Shown here: positions 44,374 through 55,023 of the stretch, piece by piece
Position numbering within the stretch: the first letter of the stretch is position 1
Layout: each line of letters starts with the position of its first letter
Source: Drosophila pseudoobscura
Taxonomy: Eukaryota > Arthropoda > Insecta > Diptera > Drosophilidae
Length of the DNA: 64,000 nt
Reading direction: 5' to 3'
Assembly (NCBI RefSeq): GCF_009870125.1
Contig: NC_046679.1
Coordinates: forward strand, 28,830,001 to 28,894,000
Translations under genes and position numbers: made by a program
The notes under the pieces: model-generated
The model's input: only the letters and a program-made list of their open reading frames with translations
Database searches by the model: none
What the model was told of the DNA's origin: nothing

Positions 44374-45703
44374 CACCAAATGGCCAATGCCGCCGCCGCA
44401 CCAGCTCTCTACAGCTAGACGATGCACAAAACCCTCATGCACATAACCAAATACAATACACTTTAAAGAAAGTTTAGTTGTAAACCACACAGGTTCTGCT
44501 TCCCCCCCCCCCCCCCCCCCCCCGACTTCCCTTTTGTTTAGATGTTAGGTTACAGGCAAGAGCAGCAGTATGCGATACTCTCTCTCTCTCTGTCTCGATG
44601 CACAGAAAGGCTATCTATAAGCACACCTACCCCTAAACCATATACCATACGCGAACCATATCCTTTTAGCTCGAGACTCATTTCCATCTAAGACCTATAA
44701 TTATGCTTATTTTAATTGTTTTCCTATTCGATTATAAATATCATTATATTTTTATTATTTGGTAAGATGATCTCCTCGATCCTTTACTCTTAATTTATTG
44801 AGTATTTAAACTTGAAAAATAAATAATGACTTTTGTACAATTACTAGATTTTTTGTTTATATTTTATTACCCATCCCAAAAGCTAAAAAACTAATCTGAA
44901 ATCGAAGCAAGTATTATACATAGTTCTATCTAGATAAGATATATACATATGTACACCCCAAATTATGCACAGTGCGTTTATGAACGTTAAGGTATTACCA
45001 GATATAATATACCATCAGTAGAATGGAGGCGCAGAAAGTAGAAGGATCGCCTAGAAATACACATGGTTACGAAACGGACACGGATACGGATATTCTACGG
45101 ATCTAACCAAAGTAATGTTTAGTATTGTATATACGCGATTACGAATTTACGCAAAAAAACAGAGTTAATTTTAACCCAAACCCCAGTGCGAGGTCAATGC
45201 TCAGGAAGCGCAATCAGACCGCATTCCCAAAATCAAACAAAAACACACCCCCTTACGCGTATATACTTATCGTAAATGTCTGTATGTGAAGAAATGTTTA
45301 TCAATATTCAAATAAAAGTACATACAGGCGACTATAAATACAGTGCATTATAAAAATATATACCTATATCTATGTGTGTTCGCTATTTGGTTACAGAGAG
45401 GTTTCATTTCATTTCATTGCTCTTTTCTCTACTACTATAAATACAAAATAATTAGTACTTTCTTTCGCTTTGAGTTGAGGAACTTATATTACAAAAACTG
45501 AGGCAGACTTTCAAACTTAATATCGAAAAAGAGAGCGATCGTAGTCTTTTGGGGCAAATATGAATACATTGTGGGGAGGAGAATACAAATACAAACAGCT
45601 GTGAATATTCGAATATTAATCGAGCTAATTGATTAGCAGATCTCTGTGTTTGAGACTACAGACTAGAGAGTGTTCGTTATTTGCGTCTGCATGTGCGCAT
45701 TGA
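44374..45703 (+). other. ear 3' UTR and convergent intergenic region
   Basis: Noncoding AT-rich sequence with AATAAA at 44818-44823 and another near 45311. It separates the convergently transcribed ear and DUF229 genes. Confidence 0.5.
44502..44523 (+). repeat. Homopolymer of about 22 C in the ear 3' UTR
   Basis: An uninterrupted C run beginning after TTCTGCTT and ending at GACTTCCC. Long C runs are rare in fly DNA and are unstable in sequencing, so the exact length is unreliable. Confidence 0.8.
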
Positions 45704-48100
45704 CTAGTCGCGGCAATAGCAATATTTCCGCAATTCTGGATCACGATCGTAAATGCACCTGGCCTGAGTGCCGTACTTGTTCACACGCGAGATATCCGTG
45801 AGCTTTGTTGTCGCACTGAATGTCTGCAGGTTGTGGGACACACTGGCCTCGTACAGCCCATTGCCCGGCTGTGTGACCAGCTGCAGCTGGTACATCTCGT
45901 CGTGCACCTCCGTCTGGCCGGTCATATCCGCCAGGAAACCATCCCTGTCGCTGTTCGTCTTGAACTGCAGCAGCTCCTTGTGCGGCTGCAGGCGCAGTGC
46001 CCAATTTACGCGAAGCAAGTCCAGGGGAACGCAGAACTTTCGTTGCTCGGCTGTGGCCGCATTGATGGTGTCCACAATGCTCTGTGCCGCCTTGAGAATC
46101 ACGCCAGAGTATTGAGTGTCGTTCAGCTGCAGTGGACGCCAATTGAGGCAGGCACACCAGTGGGGCTCTATGTAAGCATCGGCACAAGAGCGATTGGTCG
46201 GTATGGGTTCAAGCAGCGAGATGGCACGTCCTCGAGCCAATTCCGAGATGTGGATGCTGGGCTTAGGAGATATATCATCGCTCTCAACAGTCGTCTCTTC
46301 GTCGCTGGCGGTCTGCAGCTCTGCAGAGATAAATCATTTGAGATGGTCTAACAATACGATGGAAAGATAAAAGCTTACGAATGATGTGCTTCAGTGTGGC
46401 GTGCACATCGAATGGCGTTGTAAGGCGCTGCTCGTTGGCCAGAAAGTTTTTGTACTCCTGGGGGAAACGTTTCTTAAAGGACTCGGGAAAGGCAAAGCTA
46501 AAGAACGGCAGTCGCTCCTCCTGCTTGCCTTGCAGGGTGGCCCGCACCTCTGCAAAGCGATTGCCATGATCCGCCATAAAAATGAGAATGGTGTCATCCA
46601 GCAGAGATTTCTCCTTGAGGGCGACCAGCCAATCGTGTACATCATCATCGGCTGCGCCCACCAGATTGATGGAATCGTGCGAGAGTCCCCCATGAAAGCT
46701 GAAGACAAAGCGCGGCGCATCACGATACTTAAGCATAAACTAAAATGGGAATATGGTTCAGTTAAGCTTGAAAAGATGCGGGAAATTCTTACATTCTTGG
46801 TGTACTCCAGCATGGTAATATGATCCGGCTGGTGGCCAATACAGTTGGGCTGGCTGTCGCCTGCCATTTGCTCTGCTTGAACAAAATATGTGCGAAGATA
46901 GTGGTCGACGGGCTGCGACTGAAAACCATTCATGCGGTACGTGAATGTGCCCACATTGGGCAAATCCTCGTTGAAGGAAGTCATGTAGCCGAGACGTGCA
47001 AAATCCTGCCAAATCATGGGATACGAATCCACGCTGCCCGATCCCGAAAACCGTTTCCGTGTCTCTGGCAGCTCCAGTTCCGTAAAGCCCGTCAGCAGAG
47101 GCACCAGTGCCTGTGGCGTGCCATCGCCCACAATATTATAACCCTTCAGCACTGTGGCGCCCAGTTGTTTGGTCAGATACTCGTATGTCCTTGGCAGCTT
47201 GCGCATGAAGGCGTTGCGACTCAGCGAATCAAAGCCGAACATCAGAACATTGTAGAACGAGGCGGTCGGCACTTCCTGCATCTGAGGCTGGGCCTGGGCC
47301 ACTGCCTCCGGTGGCAATACAGCCAGATTTGGGGCAAAATTGGCAGCCAGCGGTCGTTGCACAGTATCACGGATACCATGCGCCATACCGAACCAGCTGT
47401 GGGGACAAAGAAAACAAGTGTAATCTGATATCACAGGCAGGAATGAACTAAGAGTCACCTTTGACCGCTGCCCGACCGGCATGATACTTTGACAAAGTCA
47501 CTGCTCTGCAGGACATACGGCTCCTTGACCCTCAGCGTACGCCCAAAGCGCACCTTGTAGTCCGATTTGCGTATGATGTCCGTGTAAGAGCAAATGACAT
47601 CCTCGTGACTGGCAGTAATCTCGGGCCTCACAAAGCATATGGATTTCTACAGAAACAATGATTAAGAGGAGGCATAAGAATATGATTATTTCGCAAACAT
47701 TCTCGCAGTCACCTCGCACATGACCCAATCGAGTCCGTCGCCGCAGTGTACTTTCCCCACCGGTTTGTAGAATTGCATGATATCGGGATTGTCCACATCC
47801 AGGTATGGATGTCGGCATTCGCCTTGATTCATGGCCGCCCGAATGGAGCGCTCGATAATTTCGCTGCACATGAGAAAAAGCATATACAAGCAAAAGCAAT
47901 TAATAAATAATGATTATCTGCAAAGCACACACAAGCACAAACAGACATGGTATTTGTGCAATGATACGAGTAAAGACATACATTTTAACATTTTTATCCA
48001 AATCCCTCTCTTCATTTAAAACATACAAGGAGAAGAGCAACAACACCAGGCAAACGGCCACAGCAATTTTTTGTACCGTCCCGCGACGTAGAACTCTCAT
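45704..48100 (-). CDS. DUF229 sulfatase-like type II membrane protein
   Basis: Six exons on the minus strand (48100-47982, 47863-47713, 47646-47459, 47396-46793, 46739-46379, 46320-45704) give 679 residues with every GT-AG junction in phase. The N-terminus is short and basic with a membrane anchor (KIAVAVCLVLLLFSLYVL, about residues 11-28), predicting a Golgi/secretory type II protein. DUF229 belongs to the alkaline phosphatase/sulfatase fold. The motif NVLMFGFDSLSRNAF (Asp near 209, Ser 210) and the metal-site pattern FMADHGNRF (Asp 411, His 412) are visible; conserved cysteines in the last exon (WCACLNWRP, CYCRD) fit the family's C-terminus. The substrate is unknown. The start MRVLRRGTVQK is the ATG nearest the anchor; an upstream in-frame open stretch exists but adds nothing recognisable. 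Confidence 0.88.
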
Positions 48101-48646
48101 CTTTTTTATGGCTGTAAACAAAAATTTCGAGGAAGGGTGTAAGGTCAACCATGTCCATTGTTCTTTGAACAGCGTACTCACGTATCCACGTATCGCTGAT
48201 ACGGCAGCTAGTGTTGTACTGCAGTATGCAGTGTCAAAAGCGGCAATGTAATTAAATGTTTGTAATTGTTAACAACAATTGTTAACAAAAACCCGCGCCA
48301 CCAACAACCAGCCGGGCGTTAGAGGTGAGAGTAGTAGGAGTATATCGGTAGATGAACCATTTGGAGATGTACGATAGAGTACGATATATATGTTTCTTCA
48401 ATTTGCGATTTAATTTCAATAAAAAGGTTTAATTGCGTTTGAATATACTTTTCGCCAATTAAAGATTGTTTGGAAAGAAATAGCCCTACTGGATCATTCA
48501 CATTTTTTATTTTTGCACAGAAATATTTTTGTATTTTTGTATATATCGATATCGACCACTATTTCTTATCGATCATGAGGTTGTTGTGATCACACAGATA
48601 TTACTACCGATAATTGTAAACAAAAGGCTACCAAAAACCAAAATGA
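48101..48646. other. Intergenic region between DUF229 and SLC19-like genes
   Basis: No gene. Contains palindromic AATTGTTAACAACAATTGTTAACA near 48264-48288 and ATCGATATCGA at 48545-48555. It should hold the DUF229 promoter and the SLC19 3' UTR. Confidence 0.4.
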
Positions 48647-50242
48647 TCAATTTACGACCTCTTTATTTGTTTTCGGGCCTTTCACGCCAGACCAAACGCA
48701 CTGCAATACAACAACTGTGAAGTAAACAATGCCAATTACCATGAAATAGAAGGCATAAACGGTAAACTGTTCAAATACGTTCAAATTGAGATTGACATTT
48801 TCCGAAACAACCACAAATGTCAGGATGCATTGCAAGAGGAGCGCAATAAAAGTGTTGAAGCCAAAGACCAAGGCAAAGCTGTCCTCCACCAGGCTGCTGG
48901 CCAGCTCAGAGCTGCAAGAAGAGCGATACATGGGTAGATTGACAACAAAGAGATTGAGGCTTAGGACAAACCTGGCAACCGTTATGGTAAAAGCAAATAA
49001 ACCGCCGAAGAGCACATAGCCCAAATAGGAGTAGTATATATTGCTGGTCCATGATGAGAGCAGTATACAGCCACCCTGCAGTACCGACAGCACAGCTATG
49101 GTCAGAAAGCTGGTGCGCGTCTTCAGGCGACTCGCAGGAAAGTAGCCCGCGAGCAGTGAGAAGACAGCACTAAGGGCCGTCAAAGCAGCGTCCACGGCTC
49201 CATTCCATGCAATCTGGTAAAGAGAACATTGAAGACACTACAATATACCACCATCTGCCTCCACTTACAGTGGGCTCATCGTAGGACTTCCACACCACCT
49301 GCATGTAGGTGCTTATTTGGAGAAAGCCTGCCAGTATCATGGCATACCATAGGCTCCACTGCAGGACCGTGGGATTTGTGTAGGCGCTGTGGAAGTGAGT
49401 CCACAGTAGCTGAAAAGCATGGAAGCTTTGCTTCGTGGCAGGTGAAGGCTTTTCCACCGTTTCCTCTGGCTTTTGGGATCCATTCTCAATGACTGCTGCA
49501 TCGGACTTTGTGTCATCTTTCCCAGCACCAGATTGGCTATGGAAATACAGGCTCTTTTCGACCTTTGGCAAACCGAATGACCAAAACAGCGCCAGTACTT
49601 GACCTGCAGGAAAAATCATTTTCTGTATTATAAATCTTCTGATTAGCCAGAGTATTAAACGTACTTGTAATGCTGATGATGTAGAGCTGTCGGTAGACCA
49701 TCCAATGCATGCCAATCATGAGCTGCGCCAGGAGACCACCCACCAACTTTCCCACGAACATGGCCGACCGGGTGTAGGAGGTCACAAGCGGATAATACTT
49801 TTTATCGACCTTTGCATAGATGTAAGCATAGTAGGCCACTTCTGCCGCCTGGTAGAAGCCGTAGAACACTTCAACCACCTGCAGCCCCGTCAGAGTTGTG
49901 GTCCAAAGCAGCGTACTCCAGACTAAGATGCCCGTCAGAGCATTGGCAATGATTACAGGCTTGTATCTGATGGGAGAAAACAGAGGTATGACCTTGGTGC
50001 GATCGCATTATTGCATGCCTGGGTTCTGATTACCTGAGAAAGTCTGTGATGAGGAACACAAAGATTTGTAGAGCCAGATAGGAGTAGGTGCCCACGGGAT
50101 AGACGGAACGATTGATCTCTTCCTGGGTGACATGATACCAGTCACTCATCAATATCTCAGCGTGATAAGGCTCCGAGGGACGGATCTCGCGCAGGAACCC
50201 GAATATGCATAATACCCACGATATCTTCAGCCACGACTCCAT
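48647..50242 (-). CDS. SLC19-family (reduced folate carrier-like) transporter, copy A
   Basis: Five exons (50242-50034, 49966-49665, 49603-49269, 49213-48972, 48911-48647) give 450 residues. Multi-spanning membrane protein of the folate/thiamine carrier family: N-terminus LCIFGFLREIRPSEPYHAE, the family block EVFYGFYQAAEVAYYAYIYA then KVDKKYYPLVTSYTRSAMFV, a hydrophilic Ser/Lys-rich central loop (GAGKDDTKSDAAVIENGSQK) and C-terminal helices (DSFALVFGFNTFIALLLQCI). Known members move reduced folates or thiamine across the plasma membrane; the substrate here cannot be told. It lies head-to-tail with copy B 1.4 kb upstream on the same strand. Flies have several such genes in the 86C-D region. 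Confidence 0.9.
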
Positions 50243-51685
50243 CCCGCTGCGGCTGCCAATGCGAATCTAATCGCGATATTCACTGCAATCCAGCGATAAT
50301 GCTGGAACGCACGCGCTGTGCGGTGTCTAGAAAGCTTAGACAACCTATTAAAATAATTACACATTCTTCCAGCCAAGGGGTTACGAGGGTACCTCTCTGA
50401 CTATAGAGATTTAGTTTTGACGTGTCTTATAATCAGCGCAACTCGCGATTGGACGCGGGAGAATTTCAACGAGCCAACCTACATGGACTGGGCCTGTCGG
50501 ACTTCACACACATGGCGGAGCGTAAGGGAAATCCGATGAAAAGATTCCGCCAATTTGCTCTCAGCATAGCCAAAGCACAATCACGATGCAGTCGCTGATC
50601 CGTTCCCACTCCATGGAATTAAAATTATCAGCTAATTAGACTATTAGCAAAGCACTTAAGTGGATCTTTCAGTATAACTTAAATTCTTAACAACCTGGTA
50701 GGTCTTTAAAATGTGGTTTCTGTTTTCGTTCGCGATACACTTATGAGTGAAATTGAAGGCTGATAAGTTAAAGCACTTTGATCAAAATCTCGTGTAACAT
50801 GCATGGTAGTATTGAGTGATAAGGCTAAAAGAACCGGGAGATTCCTAGGTGAATATTAATAACTTTGGAAGGTGACATTCAAACGTTTAAAATGCGATTT
50901 CAACCTGACAAAATAAAGACATCTTTATAGAGGGATAAAATGCCATTTCTGGATGATTTTCAATCGAGGAATACACTAAAAATGGACGTAAACTTACTTA
51001 GACAATAATATAGGGGAGTCTGGGTTTAGCAGGCACTGTTTGAAACCCAGCGGAATTCCACAAAAGCTTAGCTGAAAACAGTGCTAAAACTGGCCCGCAC
51101 ATATGTATGCATGTACATACCTTCACGTACAAATTCGTATATGTCCGCTAATACTTACATATGTATTCATTTCCATATTTACAAGCTATAGCGATGACAG
51201 GCCTTTAAAATTATAGGTTGTTGAAGATAGTACACATAGCAGAGGGTTACTATAAAGATACCTTAAGCTCTAAACTTGGAAATATTGTTAAAGTTGGGTG
51301 CGTCTGCTGGGCAACAAGATTACCCTTCAGCTAGACAAAGCTTGAGCTTGATACAATCGCAATTCGCCTTATAAATTATCAGCTTATTAAATCATTAGCA
51401 CAGCACTCAAAAACAGCAATGATGGTCTATAAAAGCAGGTCTTTATTCCGTGACACTTGAGACAGATTGGGGCTTTCTTTAAATGGAACATATCTACACA
51501 ATGATTAAACTTTTTCCAATCGATCTTTCTCGGAATACAATCACATTATTGTCGAACCCTGAAATCGCGGGAATACTTTCAACGGGAACGAGAACATATA
51601 GGAACACGCTTCACTTAATCTAATTACATATATTTTTGTGCACACCAACAGGTGACTTTAAGTACTTTGCTAAATGCATCTATAA
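50243..51685. other. Intergenic region between the two SLC19-like genes
   Basis: No coding sequence found. It must hold the promoter of copy A and the 3' UTR of copy B. No element was recognised. Confidence 0.4.
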
Positions 51686-53290
51686 CTATTCCAAAGTGTT
51701 CTCCAGCTTCTCCCTGGTTGCTGCGCGAAACCAGAGATACTCCACGAGGACTGATATCAAATAGAGAACGCCCACGCAAATGAAATAGAAAGCATAGGCC
51801 GTGTACTGTCCCACAGCATCGAGTTCAAAGCCCGTCTCTGTGACAAATATCATGGTCAGCAGGGACTGGAAAATGAGTGCGATCAGCGTATTAAAGCCAA
51901 AAACTAGACCAAAGCTATCCTCCTGCAGATGCCGGGCCACCTCAGCGCTACAACGACCAAGAAAAGGAGTTAACTACAGATATCTAACAAGAGTCATGAT
52001 GGATCTTACCTGGAAACTGTGATGGTGAAGCCATAGAGGCCACCAAACAACACGAATCCCACATACGACCAATAAATATTGTGTGTCCAGCAGCAGATCA
52101 GCACGCAGCCTCCTTCCAACGCAGAGAAGAAGGCCAGAATAAGCAGACTTGTGCGCGGATTCAGACGATCCGTGTGCAGGTAACCGGCGGCCAAGGCACT
52201 CAGTGCAGCCAAAGCGGTTAGCACTGCATCGACGGCTCCGTTCCAGGCTATCAACGGTTCCGGCTCGATCACCTTCCACAGCACCTGCATGTAATAGGTG
52301 ACCTGAAGGTAGCCAGCCAGGCCGATGGCATACCACAGGCTCCACTGGATCACGCGGCCATTGGTATATGCACTGCGAAAGTGAATCCACAGCAAACGCA
52401 TGGCCCTGGGCTGCTTCGCAATGTCCGCCTGCGACTGACTGGACACCTCCATGCTGGAATCCCCCGGCAACTCTGTTTGCGTATAGGAGGACTGATCCGA
52501 TATGGCTTCTGGAGTGTCGTACGACTCTTCGCGATGAAAGTACAGGCTCTTGTCCACTCTGGGGAGACCAAAGGCCCACAACATGGCCATTATTTGAGCT
52601 GAAAAAAGAACAGGTTGAATAAGTCTCTGTTTTTGGAAAGGCATATCTTGCCACTCACTGGCCAGCGTTATATAGTTGAGTTCTTTGTAGTTCATCAGCT
52701 CCAGATTGATCATCAGTTGAGAGGTAATGCCGGAAACCAATTTTCCAACAAACATGGCAGCTCTCGTGTGGGATGTAACGCGAGGATAATACTTTTTATC
52801 CACCTTGGCATAGATGTACGTGAAGTAGGCCACCTCTGCTGCCATGTAGGTCCCATAGAAGAACTCCAAGATCTGCAGCGACAACAAACTAGTTGTCCAG
52901 ATGAGCATGCTCCAGATGATCACACCGGTGGCTCCAATTGTGATGATGAGCGGCTTGTAGCTGCAAAAGAAATGGAAAGATGTTTATTTGGATTTTTTGT
53001 ATAAAAGTTCCATTATGTTTACCGCAGAAAGTCGGTTATGAGGAATACAAAGACCAATTGCACCAGGTACGCATATGTACCCACGGGATAGACATCATGT
53101 GTGAGCTGTAAACAGAATTAATATTATTTATTGGTATTTATAGATTGTTTTGCCATCCATTCACCTGAGTCTCCGTGATATTACGCCAGGGACCCAATAG
53201 ATATTCGGTGACATACGGCTCTGAGGGTCGGATCTCGCGCACACATCCGAAGATGCATAGCAGGCAGGAAATTTTCAGCCACTCTTTCAT
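51686..53290 (-). CDS. SLC19-family (reduced folate carrier-like) transporter, copy B
   Basis: Five exons (53290-53165, 53105-53023, 52960-52659, 52598-52010, 51947-51686) give 453 residues, about as long as copy A and similar along its full length. Shared blocks: CIFG(F/C)xREIRPSEPY, YPVGTY(S/A)YL, FYG(F/T)YxAAEVAY, YIYAKVDKKYYP, the (R/S)AMFVGKL region, WSLWYA, AWNGAVDA, EDSF(A/G)LVFGFNT. Compared with copy A it has an extra intron after residue 42 and lacks the intron before IAWNGAV. The central loop is different (SYDTPEAISDQSSYTQTELP). Membrane transporter, substrate unknown. Confidence 0.9.
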
Positions 53291-54823
53291 TGTGATAATT
53301 GTGTAACGGTGGCGCGCAACGTAAAGTAACGTAATGGATAGCGTATGCCGTTCGGTTGGGGCTGGCTTTCCGCATTCGTGGAATGAATCCGCTGTTGGGC
53401 TGTTCTGTTTGGTTAAGCGCTTTTTAATAACACGGCCACAATTGTTGTATCAGGCCATGGACGCCCGTACTCAATCTAATCTTTGCACTCTCTCTGGATG
53501 GCCATTATCAGTCTAAAACACCCTATTTATATATTTATATTTACACAGAAATCTCTGTTCAAACGATTGTTAGATAATTAAAAGATTTATACTGCGACGG
53601 CCGAACCAAATGCAGAACCAAAACGTTGCGCCCGACGACAGCCGGCGATATGCTCACGTTTACTTTTTGAATGTCAAATAAACATCTACACGCGAGCAGC
53701 ACATCGCTTATATGTATGTCTGTATGTATATCTGTCCTCTGTCCGATCGAAGCGACCCACCTGTAGCGTTCAGGCTATCAATTTTCAGACACCCTACACG
53801 TGGTTTTGCTGTTGATTGTAATTTAAGATCGAATCGAAGGAACTTTCTAGCTCTCACAGCTTTCGTTATCGATTTATCACAAAACACAACACTTAATTTA
53901 AATACAAATTTACCTTCCAAAGCCACAGATGAATGAACAAATACAAAACAATTAAAGTCAATTGACTTTTGTGAGGCCGTAAATAAATTTCGATTTCATG
54001 CTTTCGGTGGGGCTGTTACATCACAGCAACGCAACAGAGCGACCGCAGCATCTGTACAGTGACTCAATAACAGCGCCGTGCAGCTGTTCCCACCTGAATG
54101 GCAACTGCGTCGGTGAAACCAATAACAACAAGAACCAGAATCGAAAGCTACCGTTGAAGCCGAAGCTTTTGATACCCTTGCAGAGCCATGGTTATACTTC
54201 GATTTTTTTATTTCATTTTGGAAAGGCTATCGAAAGCTCATTAAGCCAAAGACTTGCCTTATGAACTGTCGTTCCTGTGCGGCTGCAGCTTTATAATATA
54301 GTGATTCTATACCGATCTGCGTTTCAAATCTCTGCTCAAAATCATTATACCCTCTCTGTCAAGAATAAAAACAGATGTTTATATATTGTAAAAAATACAC
54401 GTTTATTTAGCGCGCTCACTTTAAAATTAGTAATGTGTTTCAATGTTGTACAGGGGGTAGTATTCGGTATTCTATGTATAACAAACAAATTAAATAGGAG
54501 AAACTTTTAGCTATTTACACAAAACACACGGAGGATTTCCCAGGAAAAAAACTGACGCCTACGTTTTCCACACATACGTACACACACACACGAGTATATG
54601 ACGGACAGCTGCCTTTGGACAAACTGATTCCCAGACGGACATTCGACTACAAGCTAAAATTGGCCACACTTGCGGAAATAGTTAGAAAATACATGTAAAA
54701 AACGTCTTAACAGCAACAGTTTTGAGTTTCGTTTCGACTCCTTTCGCACAAGCTTTTGGTAACGGTCACACCATTTTCCTTTTCCTTTTTTGATTCGCTT
54801 CGTTGATTTCTCTCCCTCGTCAT
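53291..54823. other. Intergenic region upstream of SLC19 copy B, with repeat debris
   Basis: No gene supported. The open frame at 53998-54264 looks like chance: it runs into repeat-like sequence. The segment 54165-54365 carries GATACCCTTGCAGAGCC and AAAATCATTATACCCTCTCT, strings reminiscent of the abundant short dispersed repeats of obscura-group flies. The 3' end of SelR lies at the right edge. Confidence 0.4.
54165..54365. mobile_element. Possible degraded short dispersed repeat (Helitron/MITE-like)
   Basis: TTGATACCCTTGCAGAG (54168-54184) and AAAATCATTATACCCTCT (54339-54356) resemble ends and internal strings I associate with non-autonomous elements common in obscura-group Drosophila. No open frame, and no target duplication was identified. 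Family assignment is from memory and weak. Confidence 0.3.
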
Positions 54824-55023
54824 TTACTGCTGTGCAATGGGCACAGTGGCCACAGTGGCCACAGTGGCCGCCGCTCCTCCTGTCGCTGCGGGATCGGCCG
54901 TGACAAACTCTATGGACGCAGAATTGATGCAGTAACGCTTGCGTGTTGGCTTGGGTCCATCCTCGAAGACGTGCCCCATGTGGGCGTTGCAGCGGGCGCA
55001 GCGTACCTCGGTGCGTATGCGTT
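54824..55023 (-). CDS. SelR: SelR alternative last exon, distal (QQ-ending)
   Basis: Encodes [20 protein letters not shown] to VPIAQQ, with the same CxxC and catalytic YCINSAS as the proximal exon, then an Ala/Thr/Val tail containing ATVATVATV. Acceptor CACATCCAG. The two exons look like an ancient duplication with divergence of tails and of the pre-catalytic basic patch. Confidence 0.9.

Noticed and set aside
53998-54264. 88-codon plus-strand open frame
   Set aside because: Overlaps repeat-like sequence, has no conserved feature and is not flanked by recognisable promoter or splice sites.
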